The notes: generated from the sequence alone by a model not told the origin. Shown: positions 34,358 to 43,845, counted from the stretch's first letter. The stretch: DNA of 64,000 nt from DASRAP01 sp035277145 (GCA_035277145.1 DATELA010000081.1:1-64000), one strand, 5' to 3'. Numbers and translations: made by a program.

Positions 34358-35408
34358 ACGCATCGAGCGCGCGGCCCTTCGGCGCCGCGCGCGCAACCTC
34401 GCCGATGCGTTCGATGGCGCGACGCAAATCGCCGCCCTGCTCTCCAAGAATTCGTTCGAAGCCGTCGACCTCTTCGCGATAGACGCGCCGCGCAAGCACC
34501 GTCGCGATGTTGAGCCGAACGCGGTGCGCCCACGTCGTATCGGTAACGCCGAGCGACGGCGCCACCACTGTTGCAAGCCGGTGGCGTGCGGAAACAAAAA
34601 TGGAATCCCGCGCCGCAATGCGCGCGTCGCGCGCCGAATCGCCCGGCAGCGCCTTGAATGCGGAGTCAAGCTCCGCGTACACGTGCGCGTAAAAGACGGC
34701 AAGCGCGCGCGATGTTTCGCGCGCACGCTGCATACGCGCGATCAGCGTTGAATCTCCGCGCGCGCGAAAGAATGACGCCGCGCCGTGGCGCCCGACAAAA
34801 CTCGCGAACGATTCGTTGAACGTGACGTCGTCCTTGATCCACACCGTGTTGTGCAGCAGTTCGTGAATCACCGTTTCGACAAGCCAGGTACTGTCGGCGC
34901 GCAACGTGGTCGAGAGCAACGGATCGTTGAACCAGCCAAGTGTGCTGAACGCGGCGGACGGTCGCAGATCGGTGTCGAAGCCGTCGCGTTCGTACTTCGC
35001 TTGCTCTTTGCGCGCTGCGTCGAAGTTGAAGAATCCCTTGTACGGAACTGTACCGACGATCGGCCAGCTCCACGTCTTCAACGCCAGCCGGTCGCGATAC
35101 GCGACGCTGAGCACCAGCACCAGCGTGTCGTTGTCGAGTTCGGTGTATTTGGTAAAACTCTTCTTGGCGCGCAGCCGAATGCTGTCCACCGCGTACTGCC
35201 GCGCTTCGAGCACAAGCCGAAGTTTCGCGCGCGTTGCCTCGTCGACGGTGGTGTCACGGACCAGCTTTTCGATCGGCTGCCGTCGCACCAGAATGCGCGC
35301 TTCCTCGTACGCGCCGCGCACCAGATAACGCCCCGTTGGCGTGAACACGAGGAACGCAGCGCCGACAGCGCCGATCCCGAGCAGGACGCGCCAGATCATC
35401 CGTTTCAC
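34332..35408 (-). CDS. Predicted aminopeptidase (DUF2265-like zinc peptidase)
   Basis: 358-residue membrane-anchored putative metalloprotease. An N-terminal hydrophobic anchor (MIWRVLLGIGAVGAAFLVF) precedes the domain. Zinc ligands are in VIHELLHNTV (HExxH) and, about 15 residues on, FNESFASFVG (third ligand Glu). This pattern matches the DUF2265/predicted aminopeptidase family, which is often found beside membrane genes. The start is GTG at 35408 or ATG at 35399. Convergent 26-base overlap with the response regulator gene. Confidence 0.8.
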   Translation of the reverse strand: MKRMIWRVLLGIGAVGAAFLVFTPTGRYLVRGAYEEARILVRRQPIEKLVRDTTVDEATRAKLRLVLEARQYAVDSIRLRAKKSFTKYTELDNDTLVLVLSVAYRDRLALKTWSWPIVGTVPYKGFFNFDAARKEQAKYERDGFDTDLRPSAAFSTLGWFNDPLLSTTLRADSTWLVETVIHELLHNTVWIKDDVTFNESFASFVGRHGAASFFRARGDSTLIARMQRARETSRALAVFYAHVYAELDSAFKALPGDSARDARIAARDSIFVSARHRLATVVAPSLGVTDTTWAHRVRLNIATVLARRVYREEVDGFERILGEQGGDLRRAIERIGEVARAAPKGRALDAFISSSRFP

Positions 35409-35417
35409 AACCGGTTA

Positions 35418-35547
35418 GAGAAGACGAGAGGACGAGAAGACGAGACAGCAAGCGCGGCCCTCCGCGTGACATCGGGGGCCGCCGTTCGATCGTCTTCGCG
35501 CCTTGTCGTCATCCCGTCTTCTCGTCTTCTCGTCTTCTCGTCTTCTC
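35418..35547. repeat. Interrupted inverted repeat of 8-bp tandem units
   Basis: Left arm 35418-35449 consists of four 8-bp units: GAGAAGAC, GAGAGGAC, GAGAAGAC, GAGACAGC. Right arm 35516-35547 consists of four exact copies of GTCTTCTC, the reverse complement of GAGAAGAC. A 66-base spacer with its own GC-rich dyad (AAGCGCGGCC region) lies between. The element fills the gap upstream of dnaE; no other gene fits there. Same class as 5838-6001 and 43655-43845. Confidence 0.85.
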
Positions 35548-35564
35548 GACTGTATTTTCCCGTC

Positions 35565-38500
35565 GTGTCCTTCGCGCACCTTCATTGCCACTCCGAGTAC
35601 TCGCTGCTCGATGGCGCAAACCGGATCGACGACCTGATCGCCCGCGCGCTCGAGTTCGAGCAACCGGCGCTCGCGATCACCGACCACGGCAATCTCCACG
35701 CCGCGTGGGAATTCCAGGAAAAATCTCGTAAAGCAGGCCTCAAACCGATCATCGGCATGGAGGCCTACGTCGCCCCAGGTGACCGGCGCGTGCGCGCACG
35801 GGCGACCCCTGACGACAAGGCATACTACCACCTCGTTCTCCTCGCGCGCGACCGCGAGGGTTACAAGAACCTCGTTCGCCTTTCGTCCCTCGCGTACACC
35901 GAAGGGTTCTACGGAAAGCCACGCGTCGACCGTGAGCTGCTGGCGAAGTATGCCGGCGGTCTCGTGGTCTCGAGCGCGTGTCAGGCTGGTGAAATCGCGC
36001 GGCTCTTGCTCGCGGATGACTTCGACGGCGCACGCGCCGTCGCCGAGTGGTACGCCGATGTATTTCGCGACCGGTACTATCTCGAAGTCCAGGCGCACGC
36101 GGCCGGCGATCAAAAGGTGCTCAACGAGCGCGTCTTTGCACTCGCGAAGTCGCTGAATCTCCCGGTTGTCGCGACCAACGACGCGCACTTTCTCGCCGCC
36201 AAGGATCACGACGCGCACGACGTGCTGCTGTGCATTGGTCTCAAGAAGGCGCGCGACGATGCAGACCGCATGCACTACGACCGCGGTTTGTATTTCAAGA
36301 ACGCCGACGAAATCGCCGCGTTGTTCCCCGGCCACGACGACGTTCTGACCAACACGGTACGCATCGCCGACGAAACCAACATTTTGTTCGACAAGCAGTA
36401 CCATGTTCCGGCGTTTCCGCTCCCGCCCGACGCGAAGAGCGAGAATGAGTTGCTGGTGCGTGAAGCCACGGCCGGCTGCGAAGCGCGATACGGGTCGCCG
36501 CTCCCGGCGCATGTTCGCGAGCGACTCACGTATGAACTCGATGTCGTCACGAAAACGGGATACGCCGGCTACTTCCTGATCGTCGCGGATTTCATTCGCG
36601 CGGCGCGCGAACGTGGCATTCCCGTCGGACCGGGGCGCGGCTCGGCAGCGGGGTCGATTGTCGCGTACGGATTGCGAATCACGGACGTCGATCCGCTGAC
36701 ATACGATCTGCTCTTCGAACGATTTCTGAACCCGGAACGCGTGTCGATGCCCGACATCGACGTCGACTTCTGCGAAGAACGGCGCTCCGAGGTCATCGAC
36801 TACGTCCGTCAGAAATACGGCCGCGAGTGCGTCGGGCAGATCATCACGTTCGGAACGCTCAAGTCGCGCGCTGCCATCAAGGACGTTGGACGCGTACTCG
36901 GCTTCACACCCGCCGAGACCGACGCGATCGCGAAGCTGATTCCGAATCAGCCGAATTTTTCGCCGAGCATTCGCGAAGCCGTCGACACCATCGCCGATTT
37001 GCGCACGATGGTCGCGCAAGATGAGCGCGTCGCGCGGCTGCTCGATTTCGCGATGTCGCTCGAAGGCATGGCCCGTCATGCCGGCATTCACGCCGCGGGT
37101 GTCGTGATTGCCCCGGGTCCGTTGGAAGAGTACGTCCCCGTCTGCACGCAGGAATCGAAAGGCGCAGGCGGAGTCGACGGCGAGCGCGTCGTGGTCACGC
37201 AGTACGACATGAACGCGCTCGAGCAGGCCGGTATGCTCAAGATGGACTTCCTCGGCCTCACGACGCTCACCGTCATTCACGACGCGCTGCAACAAATCAC
37301 TGAGCGCAACGGAACAGCGCCCGATCTGAACGCCATTCCGTACGACGACGACGCGACGTTCCGCGCGCTCCGCGCGGGGCGCACGGCCGGCGTGTTCCAG
37401 TTTGAATCGCCGCTCGCAACTGACATGGTGCGCGCAATGCGCGCCGACCGGTTCGATGATCTCGTCGCCTGTAATGCACTCATGCGGCCCGGTCCACTCG
37501 ACGCGGGCATGCATCGCGTCTATTGCCGACGTAAGCGTGGCGAAGAACCGGTGACGTACGCGCTGCCGGAACTCGAAGAAATTCTCGCGCCGACCTACGG
37601 CGTCATCACCTATCAGGAACAGGTGATGCGTATTGCGCAGCGGCTCGCGGGCATTTCGCTCGCCGAAGCCGACGTGCTGCGCAAAGCCGTCGGTAAGAAA
37701 GACGCTGCGCTCATCGAAAAGGAGCTCGGAAAATTCCGCGAAAAGGCGATCGCGCTCGGCCATCCGAGCGCGACCATCTCGCAGATCTCCGATCAGATCG
37801 AAACGTTCGGCCGTTACGGATTCAACAAGTCGCACTCGGTCGCGTACTCGGTGTTGTCGTATCACACCGCGTATCTCAAGGTGCACTACCCAGCCGAGTT
37901 CATGGCCGCGATGCTCAGCGCATGCATCGGTGATACGGACTCGGTCGTGAAGTACATCGCGGAGGCGCGCGAGATCGGGATCGAGGTGCTGCCGCCCGAT
38001 GTGAACGAATCGGGATACAAGTTCACGGTCATCGGCGAGAAGCGCATTCGTTTTGGACTCGGTGCGGTACGCAACGTCGGCCGCTCGGCGATCGATTCGA
38101 TCATCGCGGCGCGCGCGACGGGCCCGCTCAAGACGTTCCATGACTTCTGCGCGCGCGTCGACTTGCGCGTCTGCAACAAGCGCGTCGTCGAAGCGCTCAT
38201 TCACGCGGGTGCGCTTGATTCACTCGAAGGGCACCGCGCGCAGTTCGCGACGGCACTCGACGCCGTCATCGAGGACGCGCTCGCTGCGCAGGCCGAACGC
38301 GAGAGCGGCCAAGGCTCGTTGTTTGGCGAGGCTGCGAGCGCGGGCCCATCGACCGATTTCAGACGCCCGCTACCAACCGTTGCGCCGTACGCGGAATCCG
38401 AACGCCTGTCACGCGAAAAGGAAATCCTCGGCTTCTACACGTCGGGACATCCGCTCGAACCGTATCGCGTGGAAGCCGAGTTGTTCGGTTCACACACGGT

Positions 38501-39038
38501 GTCGCAGCTCGGCGAGTGGAATCCGGAAGGGATGGCAATCGCCTGCGTGATTACGGCAATTCGGCGCGCGATCTCGAAGAAATCCGGCGCCGAATACGCG
38601 CGGTTGGTGCTCGAAGATTTCACGGGATCCTCCGAGGTGCTCGTGTTCCCCGAAGCCTGGGCGGCGATGAACGACCGCATTCGTGCGGACGTTCCTGTAC
38701 TCGTGCGCGGCGGGTACTCGCGCCGCGATGAAGGCGCCGAGAAACCGACGCTCGTCGTGGAAAGCGTTCAGCTCCTCGCCGAGTTCCGCGCCTCGGGACA
38801 GATTGCCATTGCTATCGACCTTGCGGATCGCGGGTTGCCGCCGGGTGTCATGAGCGATGTCGCGAACGTCGTCAGCACGCATCCAGGTTCTGCACCGATC
38901 GAGCTTCGCTGGAACGCCGACGAAGGCGTCACGCGATGGCGCTCCCGGTCGTTCAAGGTGGCTGCGAGCGGGCCCGCGCTGAGCGAACTGCGCGCGCTCC
39001 TCGGCCCCGAGTCCGTCCGCCTCGTGCGGGGTAACTGA
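35565..39038 (+). CDS. dnaE: DNA polymerase III subunit alpha
   Basis: Replicative polymerase alpha subunit, 1157 residues, near the usual 1160. The PHP domain opens with HLHCHSEYSLLDGA (metal-binding H motif). The catalytic palm contains the PDIDVDFCEERRSEVIDYV motif with the essential aspartates; RMPGP-like MRPGPLDAGM and QVMRIAQRLAG (finger/thumb regions) follow, then the helix-hairpin-helix and OB regions (EYARLVLEDFTGSSEVLVFP). I chose GTG at 35565 (MSFAHLHCH) because upstream in-frame sequence is repetitive. accA follows after 2 bases. Confidence 0.96.
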   Translation: MSFAHLHCHSEYSLLDGANRIDDLIARALEFEQPALAITDHGNLHAAWEFQEKSRKAGLKPIIGMEAYVAPGDRRVRARATPDDKAYYHLVLLARDREGYKNLVRLSSLAYTEGFYGKPRVDRELLAKYAGGLVVSSACQAGEIARLLLADDFDGARAVAEWYADVFRDRYYLEVQAHAAGDQKVLNERVFALAKSLNLPVVATNDAHFLAAKDHDAHDVLLCIGLKKARDDADRMHYDRGLYFKNADEIAALFPGHDDVLTNTVRIADETNILFDKQYHVPAFPLPPDAKSENELLVREATAGCEARYGSPLPAHVRERLTYELDVVTKTGYAGYFLIVADFIRAARERGIPVGPGRGSAAGSIVAYGLRITDVDPLTYDLLFERFLNPERVSMPDIDVDFCEERRSEVIDYVRQKYGRECVGQIITFGTLKSRAAIKDVGRVLGFTPAETDAIAKLIPNQPNFSPSIREAVDTIADLRTMVAQDERVARLLDFAMSLEGMARHAGIHAAGVVIAPGPLEEYVPVCTQESKGAGGVDGERVVVTQYDMNALEQAGMLKMDFLGLTTLTVIHDALQQITERNGTAPDLNAIPYDDDATFRALRAGRTAGVFQFESPLATDMVRAMRADRFDDLVACNALMRPGPLDAGMHRVYCRRKRGEEPVTYALPELEEILAPTYGVITYQEQVMRIAQRLAGISLAEADVLRKAVGKKDAALIEKELGKFREKAIALGHPSATISQISDQIETFGRYGFNKSHSVAYSVLSYHTAYLKVHYPAEFMAAMLSACIGDTDSVVKYIAEAREIGIEVLPPDVNESGYKFTVIGEKRIRFGLGAVRNVGRSAIDSIIAARATGPLKTFHDFCARVDLRVCNKRVVEALIHAGALDSLEGHRAQFATALDAVIEDALAAQAERESGQGSLFGEAASAGPSTDFRRPLPTVAPYAESERLSREKEILGFYTSGHPLEPYRVEAELFGSHTVSQLGEWNPEGMAIACVITAIRRAISKKSGAEYARLVLEDFTGSSEVLVFPEAWAAMNDRIRADVPVLVRGGYSRRDEGAEKPTLVVESVQLLAEFRASGQIAIAIDLADRGLPPGVMSDVANVVSTHPGSAPIELRWNADEGVTRWRSRSFKVAASGPALSELRALLGPESVRLVRGN

Positions 39039-39040
39039 GC

Positions 39041-40006
39041 ATGGGAACGTCTGCGCTCGAATTTGAAAAACCGATTGTCGAGCTGGAAAAGCGCATCGAC
39101 GAACTGAAGAAGCTCGCCGAGAACGGCAGTCTGCCGGTCGGCGAAGAAATTGCGCCGCTCGAGCGCAAGCTCGCATCGCTCCGCGCGGAAGTGTACAAGA
39201 CGCTCACACCGCTCCAGCGCGTACAAGTCGCGCGCAGTCCGAAGCGTCCATTCACGCTCGATTTCGTCAAGCTCGCATTTTCAGACTGGATTGAATTGCA
39301 TGGCGATCGCGCGTTCCATGATGACCCGGCCATCGTCGGCGGGTGGGCGCGACTCGACAACGAAACGGTGATGGTGATCGGGCACCAACGCGGCCGCGAT
39401 GCGAAAGAGAACATCCATCGCAACTTCGGAATGCCCCATCCCGAGGGTTATCGCAAAGCGCTTCGCCTCATGAAACTGGCGGAGAAGTTCCACGTGCCCG
39501 TGTTGACACTCATTGATTGCATGGGCGCTTGGAGCGGCATCGGTGCGGAAGAGCGCGGCCAGAGCGAAGCCATCGCACGCAATTTGTATGAGATGAGCCA
39601 ATTGACCGTTCCGATTATCGCGACGGTCATCGGTGAAGGCGGATCGGGCGGGGCGCTTGCACTTGGCGTCGCCGATCGCGTGCTCATGCTCGAAAACTCG
39701 GTGTACTCAGTGATAACGGTTGAAGGGTGCGCAGCGATTCTCTGGAAAGACGGCAAGAGCCCTGAGATGCGCGAGAAAGCGGCGTCCGCGTTGCGAATCA
39801 CCGCACCCGATCTGATCGAGTTCGGCGTCATTGACGCGATTATTCCTGAACCACCGGGCGGCGCGCACGTCGATCATCAGGCGGCTGCGCAACTACTGCG
39901 CGATGCGTTGAGTGCGCAGATCGAAGATCTGCGGCACGTCCGGCCAGAGAAGCTCGTGCGCAGGCGTCGCGAGAAATACCTGAAGATGGGATCGTTCGAG
40001 GAATAG
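39041..40006 (+). CDS. accA: Acetyl-CoA carboxylase carboxyltransferase subunit alpha
   Basis: Alpha subunit of the carboxyltransferase that transfers carboxyl from biotin to acetyl-CoA, first step of fatty acid synthesis. 321 residues, typical length. LEFEKPIVELEKRIDELKKL and ARSPKRPFTLDF at the start; FGMPHPEGYRKALRLMKLAEKF and VPIIATVIGEGGSGGALALG mark the CoA-binding carboxyltransferase core. It abuts PSP1 gene and follows dnaE by 2 bases, an arrangement linking replication and fatty acid synthesis seen in several bacteria. Confidence 0.96.
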   Translation: MGTSALEFEKPIVELEKRIDELKKLAENGSLPVGEEIAPLERKLASLRAEVYKTLTPLQRVQVARSPKRPFTLDFVKLAFSDWIELHGDRAFHDDPAIVGGWARLDNETVMVIGHQRGRDAKENIHRNFGMPHPEGYRKALRLMKLAEKFHVPVLTLIDCMGAWSGIGAEERGQSEAIARNLYEMSQLTVPIIATVIGEGGSGGALALGVADRVLMLENSVYSVITVEGCAAILWKDGKSPEMREKAASALRITAPDLIEFGVIDAIIPEPPGGAHVDHQAAAQLLRDALSAQIEDLRHVRPEKLVRRRREKYLKMGSFEE

Positions 40007-41173
40007 ATGGACGCGAACACACATCTGATCGAGGTCGCATTCAAGGGCAACCGGAAAGAGTTCTATCTCTGGACCGGTGAGGCTGCGCCTGCGGTGTCCG
40101 CGCCGCTCGTCGTCGAGGCGGATCGCGGCGAGGATCTCGGTCGCGTGCACGCCGTCGGCGATCTCGCGCAATTGCGCGCGCGGGGTTGTACGCACGGCAT
40201 CGGCGACACCGAACCCACGCAGCGCGCGTTGCGCCTCGCGTCACCGGCCGACGTCCGGCGGCTCACCGATCTTCGCACGCAGGATGAAACAGCGCGCCGC
40301 GATGCGACTGCGCTCGTGCGTTCGCACTCGTTGCAAATGAAGCTCACCGACGCCGAGTGGCGCTGGGATCGGCGAAAACTGACGATCTACTTTGTCGCAG
40401 AGCGGCGCGTCGATTTTCGTAACCTCGTCCGCGATCTCGCGGCGAAATTCCGCACGCGAATCGAACTCAAACAAATCGGCGTGCGCGATGAAGCGCGCCG
40501 ACTCGATGGCGTTGGACGATGCGGGCGTCGTTATTGCTCTGCATCGTGGCTGCCCGATCTGCGGCCGGTCAGCCTCGGCCTGGCAAAAGATCAGAAGCTG
40601 TCGCTGAATCCGACGCAAATCTCCGGTGCGTGTGGACGTTTGATGTGTTGCCTGCGGCACGAACACGATTGGTATGTCGAGACGCGCCGGCTGTTTCCGA
40701 AAGAAGGCAAAGTCGTGTCGACGTCGCGCGGTGAAGAAAAGGTCATCCTGAATGATTTGTTTCGCGAACGGGTGACATTGCGCGGCGGCACCGACGGCGA
40801 ATTGCGCGTCATTCCGTTGGAGCAACTCAATCGAGAACTGCGCGGTGAGCCCATCGAGACGGACGCACCGACCGACGTGTTGCCGCCGGAAGCATGGAGT
40901 GAAGAACTCCTGTCGATGACGGATACGGTGGAACGGCCCGTACCCGCTGCGCTTCGCGCCCCGCGTCCGCTCGAGAAGCGCGAACGCCCTGTGCAAATCG
41001 CGCGCGCCCCCAAGCAAACGCCCGAACCCGAACCCGAGCCCGCTGCCGCTGAACAGCCGAAGCGCCGCCGGTCGCGTCGGCGCCGTGGACGGCGCGGTGG
41101 TCGCAAAGGTGGTGGCGGCGGTGACTCGCCGCCGAACGCGGGCCCGTCGAATTCCGGCGGCGGAGCGGAATGA
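40007..41173 (+). CDS. PSP1 domain protein (RicT/YaaT-like) with Arg/Gly-rich tail
   Basis: 388-residue protein. Residues ~1-270 hold the PSP1 C-terminal domain with its cysteines: GRCGRRYCSASWL and SGACGRLMCCLRHEHD. In RicT (YaaT) such Cys bind an Fe-S cluster and the protein works with RicA/RicF on mRNA processing. The C-terminal ~70 residues are a low-complexity tail rich in Pro/Glu and then Arg/Gly (KRRRSRRRRGRRGGRKGG), as in RNA-binding tails. It abuts accA and overlaps metG by 4 bases. The tail is an addition not typical of Bacillus RicT. Confidence 0.85.
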   Translation: MDANTHLIEVAFKGNRKEFYLWTGEAAPAVSAPLVVEADRGEDLGRVHAVGDLAQLRARGCTHGIGDTEPTQRALRLASPADVRRLTDLRTQDETARRDATALVRSHSLQMKLTDAEWRWDRRKLTIYFVAERRVDFRNLVRDLAAKFRTRIELKQIGVRDEARRLDGVGRCGRRYCSASWLPDLRPVSLGLAKDQKLSLNPTQISGACGRLMCCLRHEHDWYVETRRLFPKEGKVVSTSRGEEKVILNDLFRERVTLRGGTDGELRVIPLEQLNRELRGEPIETDAPTDVLPPEAWSEELLSMTDTVERPVPAALRAPRPLEKRERPVQIARAPKQTPEPEPEPAAAEQPKRRRSRRRRGRRGGRKGGGGGDSPPNAGPSNSGGGAE

Positions 41174-42699
41174 GCAAGCGCTTCTTTCTCACAACCGCAA
41201 TCGACTACTCGAACGGCGATCCGCATTTCGGGCATGCGCTCGAAAAAATCGGTGCCGACACGATTGCGCGCTTCCACCGCATGGCCGGTCACGACGTGCA
41301 CTTTCTGACCGGCATGGATGAGCACGGACAGAAAGTGGCGCGCGCCGCCGCGGATGCCGGCGTCGCGCCGCAAGCGTACGTCGACGACATCGCACAGCGC
41401 TTCGAACGCGCGTGGAAGCGTCTCGACATTTCGTACGATCAGTTCGTGCGGACGACGGCGGAGCAACACAAGCGCGCCGTCGTCGAACTCATCGAGATGA
41501 TCTTCGCGCGCAACCCAGACGATTTTTACGAACAATCGTACGACGGCATGTATTGCGTTGGTTGCGAATCGTTCAAGACGGATGCCGATATCGTCGACGG
41601 TAAGTGCGCGCTGCACCCGACGCGTGTGCTCGAGCGCGTCGAAGAGCGGAATTGGTTCTTCAGGCTTTCGCGTTACACCGAACAGTTGAAGCAACTGCAC
41701 GCGACGGGTGGATTCTTCGAGCCGGAGTTCCGGCGCAATGAAATCCGCCGCGTCATTGACGATGGCCTCGAAGACATTTCGGCGAGCCGCGCGCGGTTTA
41801 CGTGGGGCGTTCCCTTCCCTCGACCGCTGAGTACCGGCGAAACACAAACCACGTACGTGTGGTTCGATGCACTGCCGAACTACTGGACCGTCACGCGCGC
41901 GCCTGGCGCGCGAGCACACTGGCCCGCGCAGCTGCACGTCATCGGCAAAGACATCACGCGGTTCCACACCGTGATCTGGCCCGCGATGCTCATGTCGGCT
42001 GGTATCCCATTGCCGGAGCACGTGTGGGCACACGGATTCATTTCGTTCGGCGGCGCGCGCTTCTCGAAGTCAGCGGGGGTGACGCTCAGCCTCAACGACG
42101 CCATCGACCGGTTCGGCGTCGATGCATTCCGTTATTACTTGCTCCGCGACATTCCGTTCGACGACGACGGTTCGTTTTCGTGGGAGCGTTTCGCCGAGGT
42201 CTACGACAGCGAATTGGCGAACACGATTGGCAACCTTGCCAGCCGAACTACCGCGATGATCGATCGGTATCGCGGCGGAATCGTGCCCGCAGCAAACGCG
42301 GAGAATGACGCCGCGGCCGCCGCGTGCCTCGATGTGCAGCAACGCGTGCTGAATGGCGATTATCGGTTCCACGACGCGATCGCGCGCGTGATGGCCGCCG
42401 CGCGCGCGAGCAACGAGTACGTGCAGACGCGTCAGCCGTGGAGCATCGCGAAGGATCCAGCGCGCGCTGACGAACTCGACGCAGTGCTCGTAACATTGGT
42501 TACCGCGCTGGCGCACTACGCGTTAGCCCTCGCGCCAATGATGCCCGGTAAGTCCCGGGAACTCTGGCTTTCACTCGGCGGTACGGATACCTTCCCGAAC
42601 CTGCGTTGGGGCCGTGACGTCCCTCTGAAAGTCAGCGGTTGGCGCGTACAAAAAGGCGCACCGCTTTTCCCGAAATCAGAGCCTACTACCGACCCTTGA
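41170..42699 (+). CDS. metG: Methionyl-tRNA synthetase
   Basis: Class I synthetase charging tRNA-Met, 509 residues, lacking a C-terminal tRNA-binding domain. The HIGH-type motif is in TAIDYSNGDPHFGHALEKIG (HFGH), and the KMSKS loop is GGARFSKSAGVTLSLND (FSKS in place of KMSKS). A single CxxC knuckle (YCVGCESF) is visible in the connective peptide, with a second half Cys/His further on (GKCALHP). Domain order fits the MetG1-type enzyme. Overlaps PSP1 upstream and the M23 gene downstream. Confidence 0.96.
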   Translation: MSKRFFLTTAIDYSNGDPHFGHALEKIGADTIARFHRMAGHDVHFLTGMDEHGQKVARAAADAGVAPQAYVDDIAQRFERAWKRLDISYDQFVRTTAEQHKRAVVELIEMIFARNPDDFYEQSYDGMYCVGCESFKTDADIVDGKCALHPTRVLERVEERNWFFRLSRYTEQLKQLHATGGFFEPEFRRNEIRRVIDDGLEDISASRARFTWGVPFPRPLSTGETQTTYVWFDALPNYWTVTRAPGARAHWPAQLHVIGKDITRFHTVIWPAMLMSAGIPLPEHVWAHGFISFGGARFSKSAGVTLSLNDAIDRFGVDAFRYYLLRDIPFDDDGSFSWERFAEVYDSELANTIGNLASRTTAMIDRYRGGIVPAANAENDAAAAACLDVQQRVLNGDYRFHDAIARVMAAARASNEYVQTRQPWSIAKDPARADELDAVLVTLVTALAHYALALAPMMPGKSRELWLSLGGTDTFPNLRWGRDVPLKVSGWRVQKGAPLFPKSEPTTDP

Positions 42700-43640
42700 T
42701 CGTGAACCGCCCGCGCTGGACGATCCTCGTCGTCCCCCATGGCAGCGACGCGCCCCGCCAGTACGAACTTGGCGAGCGCGCCGTTCGGCTCATCGGCGGC
42801 GCCCTCATGGGCGCGGGGCTTCTCGTGCTCGCGGCCGTCGTCGTGCTCTTCTCACCGTGGACAACGCCGGGCGCGCGCATTCTCGCATACGAAAACCAGA
42901 AGCTCGAGCACGAAGTCTCGCGCATGGACATCGCGCTTTCGCAGCTCGGTGATTCGATCGCCGTCCTCGCAAACCGCGAGCAGCAGTTCCGTGAATTGAC
43001 GGGCATTGCCATGCTCGACTCGGTGCCGGCGGCAAGCGCCGACCAGCCTGCAACGACCACGGTACCGGTGTCGCGCGCGTCGATGGATCAGCGTCCGCGG
43101 CCGTTCGCTGCGTTCTTCGGAAACCGCGACGACCGGCCCGACGTGAACGTGCTGCTGCAGCAAGCCGCAGATCTGTCCGAACGATTTGCAATGGTCTCGG
43201 ATTCGATGGCCGTGAAAATCGAACGGCTGCGCAACACACCGAGCATCATGCCGACGCGTGGCTGGCTCTCCGGCGCGTTCTCGAAGTTGCGATTGCACCC
43301 AATCCTGCACGAGCTGCGGCCCCACGAAGGCATCGACTTGTCCGCGCCGATGGGGTCGCCGATCATTGCGCCCGCGCGCGGAACCGTCACACGCGTGCGC
43401 GTCGAAGGCGGGTACGGCAACGTGCTCGAGATCGATCACGGCAACGGCATCGTGACGCTGTACGCGCACTGCTCGCGAATCATCGTACGAGTCGGCCAGC
43501 GCGTCGATCGCGGCCAGATGATCGCGACGGTGGGCAACACCGGTCTCTCGGTCGGACCACACCTGCACTACGAGATTCACGTGAACGGTCGACCCGTGAA
43601 TCCGCTGACCTATGTGCTGCCGGAGACAAGCGGGCCGTAG
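42696..43640 (+). CDS. M23 family metallopeptidase (LytM domain)
   Basis: Bitopic membrane peptidase or scaffold of 314 residues. After a basic start, residues ~25-55 (ALMGAGLLVLAAVVVLFSPW) form one membrane helix; a coiled-coil-like region (ENQKLEHEVSRMDIALSQLG) extends into the periplasm. The C-terminal LytM domain carries H-x-G-I-D-L (PHEGIDLSAPMGSP) and GPHLHYEIHVNG, i.e. both zinc-ligand sets, so it can hydrolyse peptidoglycan cross-bridges. The TTG at 42696 overlaps the metG stop (TTGA); GTG at 42702 is an alternative. Confidence 0.9.
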   Translation: MIVNRPRWTILVVPHGSDAPRQYELGERAVRLIGGALMGAGLLVLAAVVVLFSPWTTPGARILAYENQKLEHEVSRMDIALSQLGDSIAVLANREQQFRELTGIAMLDSVPAASADQPATTTVPVSRASMDQRPRPFAAFFGNRDDRPDVNVLLQQAADLSERFAMVSDSMAVKIERLRNTPSIMPTRGWLSGAFSKLRLHPILHELRPHEGIDLSAPMGSPIIAPARGTVTRVRVEGGYGNVLEIDHGNGIVTLYAHCSRIIVRVGQRVDRGQMIATVGNTGLSVGPHLHYEIHVNGRPVNPLTYVLPETSGP

Positions 43641-43654
43641 TCAACTGCAAGCGA

Positions 43655-43845
43655 GAAGTTGGAAGTGAGAAGGAAGAAGGTGTGAAGTGGGAAGTGATTA
43701 AGTGGGAATCAAGAATCCGGAAGGAGTGAGGCACGGGCAGAAACCGGGAAAAGCGGTCTTCTGCCTTTTTGCTTTTTTACTTCCCACTTCCCACTTCTTC
43801 CTTCCCACTTCTTCCTTCTCGCTTCTTACTTCTGCCTTAGCTTTT
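43655..43845. repeat. Interrupted purine/pyrimidine inverted repeat
   Basis: The gap before waaA has a purine-rich left half and a pyrimidine-rich right half. GAGAAGGAAGAAG at 43667-43679 is matched by its exact reverse complement CTTCTTCCTTCTC at 43808-43820; AAGTGGGAAGTG words on the left match ACTTCCCACTTC copies on the right. Between the arms lies a short region with a T-rich tract. No gene seen. Confidence 0.8.

Noticed and set aside
35418..35547. Possible CRISPR or IS terminal repeats
   Set aside because: 8-bp tandem units facing each other across 66 bases, no transposase or target duplication.
34785..35564. Extended N-terminus for dnaE
   Set aside because: It is antisense to the aminopeptidase gene and crosses the repeat region; the PHP domain starts right after 35565.
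35415..38204. 929-codon open frame antisense to dnaE
   Set aside because: Composition is Arg/Asp/His-rich noise and dnaE motifs are unambiguous on the other strand.
41170..42699. metG judged possibly defective because of FSKS in the KMSKS loop
   Set aside because: KMSKS loops vary and FSKS keeps the key Lys-Ser; the rest of the enzyme is complete.
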